In this document: positions 42,320 to 54,377 of the stretch, piece by piece
How positions within the stretch are numbered: position 1 is the first letter of the stretch
How the letters are laid out: each line of letters opens with the position of its first letter
Assembly: GCF_018139625.1 (NCBI RefSeq)
Contig: NZ_JAGSOH010000016.1
Coordinates: 1 to 64,000, forward strand
DNA length: 64,000 nt
Origin: Actinospica acidithermotolerans
GTDB taxonomy: Bacteria > Actinomycetota > Actinomycetes > Streptomycetales > Catenulisporaceae
Reading direction: 5' to 3'
Notes under the pieces: generated by a model
Database searches by the model: none
What the model was told of the DNA's origin: nothing
What the model saw: the letters and a program-made list of their open reading frames with translations, nothing else
Made by a program: the position numbers and the translations under genes

Positions 42320-42973
42320 ATGAGGGTCCTGGTCGTCGAGGACGACGCGGAGCTCGCCGACGCGATCGCGCAGGGCCTGCGGCAGGAGACGTTCGCCGCG
42401 GACACCGCGCTGGACGGCGAGCGCGGCCTGGAGAACGCTCTCGACAACGACTACGACGTGATCGTGCTGGACCGGGATCTGCCGGCGCTGCACGGCGACG
42501 CGGTGTGCGCGAAGCTGGTCGCCGCGGGCTGCCGGAGCAGGATCTTGATGCTCACCGCGGCGGCCGACATCGAGGACCGGGTGGACGGGCTCGCCCTCGG
42601 CGCCGACGACTACCTGCCGAAGCCCTTCGCGTTCGCCGAGCTGGTCGCCCGGATCAGGGCCCTGGCCCGCCGGGCGCAGCCGGCGATCCCGCCGGTGCTC
42701 CGGAACGCCGACCTCGAGCTCGATCCGGGTCGGCGCACGGCGGCCCGCGCCGGCCGTGCGCTGGACCTCGGGCCGAAGGAGTTCGGCGTGCTGGAGCTGC
42801 TGCTGGCCGCGGACGGCCGGGTCGTCTCGGCCGAGGAACTGCTGGAACGGGTCTGGGACGAGATGGCCGACCCGTTCTCCACCGCCGTCAAGGTCACCAT
42901 CAGTAGGCTGCGACGCAAGCTCGGCGAACCGTCGCTCATCGAGACCGTTCCCCAGGCCGGATATCGGATCTAA
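42320..42973 (+). CDS. OmpR-family response regulator
   Basis: A 217-residue regulator. The receiver domain has the acidic pair VVEDDAELADAI, phosphoacceptor Asp in YDVIVLDRDLPALHG, the Thr position in LMLTAAADIEDRV, and Lys in DDYLPKPFAF. The C-terminal winged helix binds DNA (GPKEFGVLELLLAADGRVVS, TVKVTISRLRRKLG-type end, here TAVKVTISRLRRKL). It pairs with the sensor kinase that starts nine bases later. Confidence 0.95.
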   Translation: MRVLVVEDDAELADAIAQGLRQETFAADTALDGERGLENALDNDYDVIVLDRDLPALHGDAVCAKLVAAGCRSRILMLTAAADIEDRVDGLALGADDYLPKPFAFAELVARIRALARRAQPAIPPVLRNADLELDPGRRTAARAGRALDLGPKEFGVLELLLAADGRVVSAEELLERVWDEMADPFSTAVKVTISRLRRKLGEPSLIETVPQAGYRI

Positions 42974-42981
42974 GCTCACGT

Positions 42982-44235
42982 ATGCGCATGCCCCTGAGAA
43001 CTCCCCGCAACACCATCCGGCTCCGGCTGACCCTGCTGTACGCGGCGTTCTTCCTGTTCTCCGGCGCGGTGCTGGTCGCGATCATCTACACGCTGGTCGA
43101 CAGCTCGTCCGGGCCGCTCGTATCGGTCACGCACCTGAACCCGGTGCCGCTCGGGTCCGGCGGCGCGGTGCACACCGAGCCGCCGCAGCCGCTGCAGAGC
43201 AGCCTGGCGCAGGCCGCGCACGCGCAGGAGATGCACGAGCTGCTGGTGAACTCGATGGTCGCGCTGCCGGTGATGGCCGTGGTCTCGGCGCTGCTCGGCT
43301 GGATAGTGGCCGGTCGCGTGCTGCGTCCCCTGCGGGTGATCACCGGCTCGGTCCGCGACATCACGGCGCACCGGCTCAACGAGCGGCTGCTGGTCTCCGG
43401 CCCGCGCGACGAGCTGGCCGAGCTGTCGGAGACCTTCAACGGCCTGCTGGACCGGCTCGAGGCGGCGTTCGAGGCGGAGCGGCTGTTCGTCGCGAACGCC
43501 TCGCATGAGCTGCGTACGCCGCTGACGCGGGAGCGTACGGTGATGGAGGTCGCGCTGCGCGACCGGAATGCGACGGTCGAGACGCTGCGTGCGGCGGGAG
43601 AGCGCGTTCTGGCCTCCGGGCAGCAGTTGGAGAAGCTCATCGAGGCGCTGCTCACGCTCGCCCGCAGCCAGCGCGAAGTCGAGGCGGACGAGCCGTTCGA
43701 CCTGGCCGAGGCAGCCGCGAAGTATGTCGCCACCACGGAGAGCGCGGCACGCGTCGCGAGCGTCACCGTGCACGCGGATCTCGCGCCCGCGCCCGGCCGC
43801 GGCGACCCGCGGCTCGCGGAACGGCTCGTCGCCAACCTCGTGGACAACGCGATCCGGCACAACGTCCCGGGCGGCCACGTGACGGTGCGCACCTGGCAGG
43901 CCGACGGCTCGTCGCACGTGCGGGTCGAGAACACCGGCCAGCTCGTGCCCGCTACGGAACTGCACCGCCTGACGCACCCCTTCCAGCGCCTCGCGCCAGG
44001 CCGGGGGAGCGGCAGCGGAAGCGGCCTCGGGCTCTCCATCGTCCGCGCGATCGCCGCCGCGCACGGGGCGAAGTGCATGCTCGCGTCCCGTCCGGGCGGC
44101 GGCCTCGTCGTCGAGGTCCGCTTCCGCACGCCGCGCGGCCCCCGACCCGGTGACGGATCGGGGGCCGCGCGGGGCAACGGCCATCAGCCGGCGGTGCCGC
44201 CGAAAGCGGATTCGAACTCCTCGATGTCGTCCTGA
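42982..44235 (+). CDS. Sensor histidine kinase
   Basis: A 417-residue membrane kinase. Two transmembrane helices (LTLLYAAFFLFSGAVLVAII and SMVALPVMAVVSALLGWIVA) flank a short outer loop; a HAMP domain follows, then the dimerisation and phosphoacceptor region FVANASHELRTPLTRERTV, the ATP-binding N box LVANLVDNAIRHNV and G box GSGSGLGLSIVRAIA. The C-terminus overlaps the convergent NRPS gene by 52 bases. Its target genes are unknown; the FtsX-type transporter is the nearest candidate. Confidence 0.94.
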   Translation: MRMPLRTPRNTIRLRLTLLYAAFFLFSGAVLVAIIYTLVDSSSGPLVSVTHLNPVPLGSGGAVHTEPPQPLQSSLAQAAHAQEMHELLVNSMVALPVMAVVSALLGWIVAGRVLRPLRVITGSVRDITAHRLNERLLVSGPRDELAELSETFNGLLDRLEAAFEAERLFVANASHELRTPLTRERTVMEVALRDRNATVETLRAAGERVLASGQQLEKLIEALLTLARSQREVEADEPFDLAEAAAKYVATTESAARVASVTVHADLAPAPGRGDPRLAERLVANLVDNAIRHNVPGGHVTVRTWQADGSSHVRVENTGQLVPATELHRLTHPFQRLAPGRGSGSGSGLGLSIVRAIAAAHGAKCMLASRPGGGLVVEVRFRTPRGPRPGDGSGAARGNGHQPAVPPKADSNSSMSS

Positions 44236-47200
44236 TCGAGCGCGATCAGCGAGAAGTCCGACGGGGTGTGGCCGCCTCCGCCGCCGTCGGCCGCGTGCCG
44301 GACGAGACCGCGCAGCGCGGCCTCCCAGCAGGCGGCCAGTTCGGCGAGCTCGGCCTCCGTCAGCAGCGCAGTCGGCGACTCGAGGACGAAGCGCAGCTCG
44401 GGACCTCCGGGCAGGTCCCGCGCCGAGCCGTTGATCTCCAGCACGTGCCGCAGCGGCATCAGCGGGTCCACGCCGCCGCGCATCGCGTGCTCGCCGGCCG
44501 GGGCCCACGGGCGCTGCTCCCGCGTCTCGGGCGCCTCGCCGTCGACGTCGGGGCCCTGCGGCCCACCGAAGCGGCCCAGGTAGTTGAAGCCGATCTGCGG
44601 CGCCGGCAGGTCCGCGAGCACCGGCTGCGTCGCAGGGTTCAGGTACCGCAGCAGGCCGTAGCCCAGGCCGTCTCCCGGCGTCTGCCGCAGCTGCTCCTTG
44701 ACCCGCTTGATCAGCCGCGCCGCGTCCTCGCCGCCGGCCCGGACCTCGGCGGGGTCGATCGCGCCGACCGCCAGCCGGACCGGGTGCACGGTGGTGAACC
44801 AGCCGAGCGTCCGCGTGAGGTCCATGTCCTCGGTCAGCGGCACCCGGCCGTGCCCTTCGCGGTCGACCAGGAATCCGCCCTCGACGCGGCGGCCGCGCGC
44901 CCGCAGCCACTCGTCGAGAGCCGAGGCCAGACCCGCCATCAGCACGTCGTCCACCCCGGCGTGGAACGCGGCGGGAACGTCTGCCAGCAGCGTGCCCGCG
45001 GTGTCCGCCGGGATCAGCATCTCCGCGCGGGAGAAGCCGTTGCCCACGGTGTCGGTCTCCGGGTCGAGCGGCCGGTCCGCGAGCGGGAGGTCGGCGCCGT
45101 CCAGCATCCGAATCCACGTCTGCAGCTCGTCGACTGTCGACTGCGCCCTGGCCAGGTCGGCCAGACCGCTCGCCCAGCGGCGGAACGAGGTCGGCGCCGA
45201 GGTGACGGCCGCCTGGGCCGCGTCCGCGCCGCCCGCGAGCAGCGCGGCGTGCGCGAGGGCCAGGTCGGGCATCAGCACCCGCCAGGACACGCCGTCGATC
45301 ACCAGGTGATGAGCGGTCAGCAGGAGGTAGCCGCTCTCGCCGGGGCCCCGGTCCAGCAGCGCCGCCTGCAGCATCACGCCGTCCTGCGGCGACAGCGCCG
45401 CCTCCGCCGCGGCCGCCTGCTCGTCGATGAGCTCCGCGAGCGCTTCCTCGTCGAGACCGGCGGCGTCCACGACGCGCACGAGCCTCGCCGCCGTCGCCGC
45501 CGAGGAGGCGCCCGCCTCGGGGACCATCAGCTGCTCGCCGTCCGCGTCGAGCCGGGCCCGCAGCACGTCGTGCCGGTCGAGCATGGTTTGGATCACGACG
45601 GTGAGCTGATCGAGCGTCAGGTTCGCGGGCGACGTGAGCAGCATCGCCTGGCTGCCCGAGCGCGCCGCGGAGCCTGCGCGCTCGGCGAGCTCCCGCATCA
45701 CCGGCGTGAGCGGGACCGGGCCGAACGGGATGTCCTCCGCGCCCGCCGCGCTGGCCTCGTCGATCGGCTCGGCCACCCGGGCCAGCTCGGCCGGGGTCCG
45801 CAGCTCGAACACCTGCCGCGGCGTGATCGCCAGACCGGCCTTGCGCGCCCGGCCCGCGACCAGCATCGACATGATCGAGTCGCCGCCGAGCGCGAAGAAC
45901 GAGTCCTCGGCGCCCACCCGCTCGAGGTTCAGCACCTCGGCGAACAGCCGGCAGAGCAACTCCTCGACGTCCGTCGCGGCCGCGCGGCCCGCGGCCTTGC
46001 CGGAGAAGACGGGCGCGGGCAGCTTCGCCCGGTCGAGCTTGCCGTTCACCGTGACCGGCAGCACTTCGAGCACCGTGATCGCCGCCGGAACCATGTAGTC
46101 GGGCAGCTTGGCCGCCACGAACTCCTTGAGCGCCTCCGGGTCGAGCACCGCGTCCGCGTCCTCGGGGACCACGTACCCGGCCAGCCGCCGATGGCCCGCC
46201 TGGCCGTCCTCGAGCGCGACCACGACCGCCTGCTTCACGTCCGGGTGCGCGGCGAGCACGGCCTCGATCTCGGCCGGCTCGATCCGGAAGCCGCGGATCT
46301 TGAGCTGCTTGTCGGCGCGGCCGAGGAAGAGCAGCGTGCCGTCCTCGGTCCACCGGGCGAGGTCTCCGGTGCGGTACATCCGCGCGCCGGCCGGCTCGCC
46401 CGCGACGGGGAACGGGCAGGCCACGAAGCGTTCCGCGGTCAGCGAGGGCCGGCCGACGTAGCCGCGGGCGAGCCCGGCGCCGGCGAGGTAGAGCTCGCCG
46501 GTCATCCCGACGGGCACCGGCTGCAGGAACGCGTCGAGCACGAAGGCCCGCGTGTTGTCCATCGGCCGCCCGATCGGCACCAGGTCCGGCACGGAGCCGG
46601 CGTCGGTGAACGGCAGCTGCGTGGCGAACGCGGTGGCCTCGGTCGGACCGTACGTCGTGCGGACCGTGATACCGGGATGCGCCTGAAGCAGGGTCCTGAC
46701 GGCGTTCGCCGAGACCACGTCGCCGCCGGTGGACACTTCGCGCACGCCGGCGAAGATGTGCGGGGACTGCTCCGCGAGCACCCGGAAGAGTCCGGCGGTG
46801 GCGTGCACGTTCGTCACGTTCTGGGCCGCGATGAGCCGGCCGCGCTCGACGCTGTCGACCTCTCCGGCGGGTGCGAGGACGAGGCGGCCGCCATGCAGCA
46901 GCGTCGCCCAGATCTCGTACGTCGACGCGTCGAACGCGTGGTTGGCCTGCACCAGGACGCGTTCCATGACCTCGGACGACCAGGAGGAGTCGAGGCAGAA
47001 CGCGATCACGCCGCCGTAGGTGACCGCGACCCCCTTCGGCGCGCCGGTCGAGCCGGAGGTGTAGATGACGTACATCAGGCTGTCCGGGGAGACACGCACG
47101 CCGAGCGGGCTCCCGGTCTCGATCTCGCCGGGGACGATCGCCTCGAGCGTGAGCACCTCGATGTCCGGGAAGACGACGCGTTCCGCGTTCGGCTCGTCCA

Positions 47201-49160
47201 CCAGCACGATCGAGACGCCGGCCTCGGCCGCCAGGGCGCTGAGACGCTCGGCCGGGTGCTTGCCGTCCATCGGCACGTACGCCGCACCCGCCTTGACCAC
47301 CGCCAGCAGCGCCGTGATCAGCTCGGGCGAGCGGTTCGCGACGATGCCGACGAGCGTCTCGGGCCCCGCGCCGAGGCCGACCAGGCGGCGGGCCAGCCGG
47401 TTGGCCGCCGAGTCCAGTTCGGCGTACGTCAGCTCGGTCTCCCCGGCGACGACCGCCACCGTCTCGGGAGAGCGGCGGGCCTGCTCCTCGAAGAGTTCCG
47501 CCAAGGTGGCGTCCGGTAGCGGCCTCGCGGTCGCGTTCCATGCCTCGACCAGCTGGTGACGCTCGTCCCCGGTCAGCACGTCGAGCCGGCCGAGCAGCAC
47601 CTCCGGGTCGTCCGCGACCTGACGCAGCAGCAGGAGCACCCGGTCGACGATGGCCCGCGCGGTCTTCTCGTCGAACACGTCCGGGCGGTAGTCCAGGCGG
47701 ATCTCGATGTCGTCGATCGGCGTGATCACGAGCGTCAGCGGATAGTGCGCCGCCTCCTCGCCGCCACCCGACGAGATCCGGATCGCTCCCGGCCCCGGCG
47801 GCACCGGTCCGGGCGGCGGCGCCTGCTCGCCCCCCGCGGCACCCGCGGGCGGCGGACCGAGATGCAGCGGCCCGCCCTTGCTGCCTCCGGGAGGCGGACC
47901 CTGGAGCAGTTGGCCGCCCTGACCATCCGCGGGCGGCGGGCCCATGTGCAGCGGTCCGCCCCGCAGCGGTCCGCCGCGCAGGGCCGCGCCGCCGAGCCCC
48001 TCCGGCGCGGGCGCCGGGCCGCCGGGCTCGGGCGCCTCGGCCTCCTTGCCCGGGGCCGCCATGCCGACGGCGGGCGCGGTCTTCGGGCCGCGCGGGTAGT
48101 TCTGGAACACCATCAGCGTGTCGAAGGTCGCGCCCGGGCCGCCCGCGCGCTGGATCTCGGACAGGCTCAATTGCTGGTGGTCGAGCAGCGCGGACTGCTG
48201 GTCCTGCAACGCGACCAGCGACTTGCGGAACGGCGTGGCCGGGTCCAGGGGCACGCGCACCGGGACCGTGTTGATGAACAGCCCGACCATCCGGTCCGCC
48301 TGCGGCACCTCTGCCGGACGGCCGGAGACCGTGGCGCCGAACACCACGTCGCTGCGCCCGGACAGCTTGCCGACCAGCACCGCCCAGGCGACCTGGAAGA
48401 CCCGGTTCAGCGTCACGCCGGCGGTGCGCGCGACCTCCCGCAGCCGGTCCGCGAGTTCGTCGCCGACCTGGTCGATCACGTGCTGCAGCATGACCGGCGG
48501 GCCGCCGCGGTCGTCCGGACCGACCAGCGTCGCGTCCTCGGTGCCCTCGAGCATCGACCGCCACGCCTCGCGCGCCGCGTCCTTGTCCCGGCGGACCAGC
48601 CACTCCAGATAATCACGGTACTGCGGCACGGTCGGCAGCACCGACGCGTCGCCCGCGTTGCCGTACACCGCCCAGAGCTCGTTGAACAGGATCGGCAGCG
48701 ACCAGCCGTCCATCAGGATGTGGTGCATCGTCACGACCATCCGGTGGCGTCCCGGGCCGATCCGCAGCAGCAGCACGCGCAGCAGCGGCGGGACGCCGAG
48801 GTCGAAGCGGCGCGCGTCGATCGCGGTCAGCCGCTCCGCCTCCGCCTCGGCGTCCTCGTCGGACAGCTCGGTCAGGTCGGCGTGCGTCCACGGGATCTGC
48901 ACGCCCTTCGCGATCACCTGCACGGTGTCGCCGGAGCCGCGGGTGCGGAATCCGGCCCGCAGGCTCGCGTGCCGCTCCAGCAGCGCCTGCCAGGACGCCT
49001 GGAGGACTTCGGGCCGCAGCACGCCGTCCAGGTTCAGGATCCGCTGCCCGACGTACACGTCCCGGGGCGCGCCCTGGTCGTACGCGGCGTGGAAGAGCAG
49101 TCCCTCCTGCAGGGGGGACAGCGGCCAGACGTCCTCGACTGTCAATTGCGACATGATCAT
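44184..49160 (-). CDS. Single-module NRPS, C-A-T-E
   Basis: A 1658-residue nonribosomal peptide synthetase module. Condensation domain ~5-540 with HHILMDG at 146-152; adenylation ~550-1050 with YTSGSTGAPKG, FDASTYEIW, YGPTEAT and NGKLDR; carrier ~1065-1130 with the phosphopantetheine Ser1095 in LGGDSI; epimerisation ~1145-1625 with HHLVIDGVSW at 1284-1293, a GWFTTVHPV stretch and IGFNYLGRF. LGGDS is the form usual before an E domain. The adenylation pocket reads D-A-Y-H-S-G-T-A-F-K by alignment to GrsA positions; D, Y, H, G, T and K match the Dpg-type code as I recall it. There is no thioesterase. Start ATG 49160 overlaps the exporter stop (ATGA); MSQ at 49154 is an alternative. Confidence 0.95.
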   Translation of the reverse strand: MIMSQLTVEDVWPLSPLQEGLLFHAAYDQGAPRDVYVGQRILNLDGVLRPEVLQASWQALLERHASLRAGFRTRGSGDTVQVIAKGVQIPWTHADLTELSDEDAEAEAERLTAIDARRFDLGVPPLLRVLLLRIGPGRHRMVVTMHHILMDGWSLPILFNELWAVYGNAGDASVLPTVPQYRDYLEWLVRRDKDAAREAWRSMLEGTEDATLVGPDDRGGPPVMLQHVIDQVGDELADRLREVARTAGVTLNRVFQVAWAVLVGKLSGRSDVVFGATVSGRPAEVPQADRMVGLFINTVPVRVPLDPATPFRKSLVALQDQQSALLDHQQLSLSEIQRAGGPGATFDTLMVFQNYPRGPKTAPAVGMAAPGKEAEAPEPGGPAPAPEGLGGAALRGGPLRGGPLHMGPPPADGQGGQLLQGPPPGGSKGGPLHLGPPPAGAAGGEQAPPPGPVPPGPGAIRISSGGGEEAAHYPLTLVITPIDDIEIRLDYRPDVFDEKTARAIVDRVLLLLRQVADDPEVLLGRLDVLTGDERHQLVEAWNATARPLPDATLAELFEEQARRSPETVAVVAGETELTYAELDSAANRLARRLVGLGAGPETLVGIVANRSPELITALLAVVKAGAAYVPMDGKHPAERLSALAAEAGVSIVLVDEPNAERVVFPDIEVLTLEAIVPGEIETGSPLGVRVSPDSLMYVIYTSGSTGAPKGVAVTYGGVIAFCLDSSWSSEVMERVLVQANHAFDASTYEIWATLLHGGRLVLAPAGEVDSVERGRLIAAQNVTNVHATAGLFRVLAEQSPHIFAGVREVSTGGDVVSANAVRTLLQAHPGITVRTTYGPTEATAFATQLPFTDAGSVPDLVPIGRPMDNTRAFVLDAFLQPVPVGMTGELYLAGAGLARGYVGRPSLTAERFVACPFPVAGEPAGARMYRTGDLARWTEDGTLLFLGRADKQLKIRGFRIEPAEIEAVLAAHPDVKQAVVVALEDGQAGHRRLAGYVVPEDADAVLDPEALKEFVAAKLPDYMVPAAITVLEVLPVTVNGKLDRAKLPAPVFSGKAAGRAAATDVEELLCRLFAEVLNLERVGAEDSFFALGGDSIMSMLVAGRARKAGLAITPRQVFELRTPAELARVAEPIDEASAAGAEDIPFGPVPLTPVMRELAERAGSAARSGSQAMLLTSPANLTLDQLTVVIQTMLDRHDVLRARLDADGEQLMVPEAGASSAATAARLVRVVDAAGLDEEALAELIDEQAAAAEAALSPQDGVMLQAALLDRGPGESGYLLLTAHHLVIDGVSWRVLMPDLALAHAALLAGGADAAQAAVTSAPTSFRRWASGLADLARAQSTVDELQTWIRMLDGADLPLADRPLDPETDTVGNGFSRAEMLIPADTAGTLLADVPAAFHAGVDDVLMAGLASALDEWLRARGRRVEGGFLVDREGHGRVPLTEDMDLTRTLGWFTTVHPVRLAVGAIDPAEVRAGGEDAARLIKRVKEQLRQTPGDGLGYGLLRYLNPATQPVLADLPAPQIGFNYLGRFGGPQGPDVDGEAPETREQRPWAPAGEHAMRGGVDPLMPLRHVLEINGSARDLPGGPELRFVLESPTALLTEAELAELAACWEAALRGLVRHAADGGGGGHTPSDFSLIALDQDDIEEFESAFGGTAG
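47751..48092 (-). other. Pro/Gly-rich insert in the NRPS condensation domain
   Basis: Codons 357-470 of the NRPS encode a low-complexity stretch rich in Gly, Pro, Ala and Leu between VFQNYP and HYPLTLVI, where condensation domains usually have a short variable loop. It contains GGPLHMGPPPA and GGPLHLGPPPA and a related GGQLLQGPPPG. The frame is intact. Confidence 0.85.
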
Positions 49161-51165
49161 GCACTCCGATCGGATCGGCCCGCGGTCGCGGGCGGCGGCA
49201 GCAGATGAAGCGGGCCGCCTCCGGGCGGCAGCGGGGGGAGTTCGTCCTGGCCGTACGACGCGTCGTCAGGCTCGTCGTCCGGGCGCGGCGCGGGCGGGTT
49301 GGCGAACTGGGTCTGGTAGAGGTCGGCGTACAGGCCGCCGCCGTCGATCAGCTCGGCGTGCCTGCCGCGCTCGACGACGCGTCCGGCCTCGAGCACGAGG
49401 ATCTGGTCGGCCTCGCGGATCGTGGACAGCCGGTGCGCGATCACCAGGGCCGTGCGCCCGGCCAGCGCCGTACGCAGCGCCTTCTGCACCGCCGCTTCGG
49501 ATTCGGAATCGAGGTGCGCCGTGGCCTCGTCGAGCACGACCACGGACGGCGCCTTTAGCAGCAGCCGTGCGATGGAAAGACGTTGCTTCTCACCGCCGGA
49601 GAAGCGATATCCGCGATCGCCGACGACGGTGTCGAGGCCGTTCGGCAGCGAGTTGATCAGATCCCACACTTGAGCCGCTTCGCAGGCCTCGATGAGCTCG
49701 GCCTCGGTCGCGGTCGGCTTGGCGTAGAGCAGGTTCGCGCGGATCGTGTCATGGAACATATGCGCGTCCTGAGTCACCATGCCGACGGTGCCGTGCAGGG
49801 ACGCCAGGGTCAGGTCGCGCACATCGTGCCCGCCGATCCGCACCACGCCCTCGGTCGGCTCGTACAGCCGCGCGACCAGTTGGCTGATCGTGGTCTTTCC
49901 GGCGCCGGACGGCCCGACGAGCGCGGTGAGCTTCCCGGCCGGAGCCCGGAAGCTCACGCCGCGCAGGGCGAGTGCGTCGCTCGAACGCTCCGGCGCCGGG
50001 AGCGCGAGAGTCTCGAGCGAGGCGAGCGAGACCTCCTTCGCCGACGGATAGCGGAAGGTGACGTCCTCGAACTCGATGTCGGCCGTCCGATCGGCCGGCA
50101 GCGCGATCGCGTCCGGACGCTCCTGGATCAGGGGCTTGAGATCGAGCACTTCGAAGAGCCGGTCGAAGGAGACGAGCGCGGTCAGATAGTTCGACTGCAG
50201 GCTGGAGAGCTGGTTGATCGGGCCGAAGAGCCGCGCCAGCAGCGTGGCCAGCGCGACGAGCGTGCCGATCTGGATCGTCCGGTCGACGACGAGGTCGCCG
50301 CCGACTCCGTAGACCGCGGCCGTGGCCAGCGACGCCAGCAGCGTCACCGTCACCAGCAGCATCCGCGAGTATACGGCCGTGACCACTCCCACATCCCGGA
50401 CGCGCGCCGCCCGACTCGCGAAACGCTGCCGCTCGCCCTCGGGCCGGCCGTACAGCTTGACCAGCAACGCGCCCGCGACGTTGAACCGCTCCTGCATCAG
50501 CGAGCCGAGTTCGGCGTCGAGCTGCATCGACTCGCGCAGATTCCGCTGCAGCCGCCGCCCGACGACGCGGCCGGGCAGCACGAAGAACGGCACCGCGACG
50601 AGCGCGACGATCCCGACGAGCCAGGAGAGGTAGAAGATCGTGGCGACGACGAGTCCGAGCACGAGCAGGCTGGAGAGCACGGTCGAGAGCAGAACGGTGA
50701 CCGCCTGCTGAGCCTCCATCACGTCCGTGTTCAGTCTGCTGACCAGCGAGCCGGTCTGCGCCCGGGTGAAGAACGCGAGCGGCTGCCTCTGCACGTGCTG
50801 GAACACCTCGGTGCGCAGGTCGTAGATCAGCCCCTCGCCGATGCGCGCCGAACTGCGGCTGACCAGGTAGCCGACGAGCGCCTGCAGCAGCGCGAGACCC
50901 AGCGCCGCGAGCGCGATCCCGAGCACCACGCCCTTGTCGCGGGGCAGGATGCCGCGGTTGATCAGCTCCTCGAACAGCAGCGGCGTGCTCACGGTGATGA
51001 CGGCGTCGAGCGCGGTCAGGCTGAGCAGCGCGACGATGTGCCGGCGGTACGGCCGCGTGTACGGCAGGATCCGCTTGGACGTGCCGGGCCGCACCCGCCC
51101 GCGGCTCGGCTCCGCCTCGTCGCCGAGGTTGGCCCGCACCGTGATCAGCGGGCCCGGGCCGCCCA

Positions 51166-51169
<4 letters not shown>
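49157..51169 (-). CDS. ABC exporter of the Dpg-NRPS cluster
   Basis: A 670-residue homodimer-type exporter with fused membrane (~50-360) and ATPase domains. ATPase motifs are GPSGAGKTT, GMVTQDAHMFHDTIRANLLY, FSGGEKQRLSIARLLL, VVVLDEATAHLD and IAHRLSTI, all intact. It is probably the product exporter. The C-terminal tail after ~625 is acidic then proline-rich and contains GGPLHLLPPPA (651-661), nearly the same motif as in the NRPS insert. ATG 51169 overlaps the mbtH stop and the gene's own stop overlaps the NRPS start, so export, MbtH and assembly are translationally coupled. The frame extends upstream to 51244 inside mbtH. Confidence 0.93.
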
Positions 51170-53267
<2,098 letters not shown>

Positions 53268-54377
53268 TCACCACTGGATGAGCGCGGTCTCGATCGTCGA
53301 TCCCGGCCCCATGGTCATCAGCACGCCGTGATCGCCCGGCCGCACGACGCCCTCCTGCAGCAGCCGGTCGTACGAGAACAGGAAGCTGCCGCTCGAGACG
53401 TTGCCGAAGTCACGCAGCACGCCGGTCGTGTGCCGCAGATCGTGCCTGGTCAGACCGAGGTTCACCGCGACCGCGTCGATGACCTTCTTGCCACCGGAGT
53501 GCACCAGCCAGTGCGCGATGTCCGCGCGGCGCAGCGAGGTGCCGGCGAGCAGGCGGTCCACCACGATCTCCGCGTGCGCACCGACCACGTAAGGGATCTG
53601 CGGGTCCAGGAAGAAGCTGAAGCGGCCGAGGTCGCGGTCCCAGTCATAGCGCATCGCGTCCGTCGCGTCGGTGATGATGATGCTCGCCGTCTTCAGGATC
53701 CGCGGACCTTCCAGGTCCGACCCGAAGTCCGCCGCGTCCTTGTCCCCGACCTGGTCGGCCAGTATCCCGATTGCGGCCGCGCCGTCGCCGAAGAGGCTGT
53801 TCACGACGGCTGTCCGCATCGTCCCGTCCATCGCGTACGCCGCCGAGCACGCCTCCGCGCAGACCAGCACGGCGAGCTTGCCGGGATTCGCCACCGCCCA
53901 GCCCCGTACCACGTTCAGGGCATTGAGACCCGCGTTGCATCCCATGCCGACGATGTCCGCGCGGCTGGTGTGCCGGTCCATGCCCAGATCCCGGATCAGC
54001 AGGGCGCTGAGGCCCGGAGTGAGGAAACCCGTCGAGGTGACGCAGCACAGGTGCGCCACATCCGACAGGTCGGCGCCGATTCGCTTCAGGCACTGGCTCA
54101 GGGCGTTCGCGCCCATGCCCACCGCCCAGGCTTTGTGCTTGTCCAGCAGGTCGCCCTGCGCCTCCATGATCCGGGTGCCGTCCGCCGCCAGGGGCGGAAG
54201 CACGAGCGAGCGCCGGTCGATGGCGCCCTTGAGGAAGACGGAGCGCACCTTCGGGTCCTCGATCCCGAACAGGTCGAGCACGTCCTGCTGGGTGTAGGAC
54301 TCCGGGGGCACGGCCGTGCCGACGCCGAGGATGCGCGGCGCCGTGACCAGCAACGGTTCGGTCAGGGTCGCGGTCAT
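53268..54377 (-). CDS. dpgA: 3,5-dihydroxyphenylacetyl-CoA synthase DpgA (type III PKS)
   Basis: A 369-residue type III polyketide synthase that joins four malonyl-CoA units to give 3,5-dihydroxyphenylacetyl-CoA. The catalytic triad is visible: Cys in GMGCNAGLNALNVV, His in HWLVHSGGKKVIDAV, and Asn in RDFGNVSSGSFLFSYD. The N-terminus has ILGVGTAVPPESYTQQDVLD. Length and order are as in glycopeptide clusters. ATG 54377 overlaps the hpgT stop. Confidence 0.96.
   Translation of the reverse strand: MTATLTEPLLVTAPRILGVGTAVPPESYTQQDVLDLFGIEDPKVRSVFLKGAIDRRSLVLPPLAADGTRIMEAQGDLLDKHKAWAVGMGANALSQCLKRIGADLSDVAHLCCVTSTGFLTPGLSALLIRDLGMDRHTSRADIVGMGCNAGLNALNVVRGWAVANPGKLAVLVCAEACSAAYAMDGTMRTAVVNSLFGDGAAAIGILADQVGDKDAADFGSDLEGPRILKTASIIITDATDAMRYDWDRDLGRFSFFLDPQIPYVVGAHAEIVVDRLLAGTSLRRADIAHWLVHSGGKKVIDAVAVNLGLTRHDLRHTTGVLRDFGNVSSGSFLFSYDRLLQEGVVRPGDHGVLMTMGPGSTIETALIQW

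Noticed and set aside
44268-47519. A 1083-codon open frame on the plus strand across the NRPS
   Set aside because: Opposite-strand shadow of a GC-rich gene; its translation is Arg/Gly/His-rich with no domains, while the minus strand has full NRPS motifs.
42976-48603. A very long minus-strand frame overlapping the NRPS and kinase
   Set aside because: Arg/Ala/Gly-rich translation in a different frame from the NRPS; no recognisable motif.
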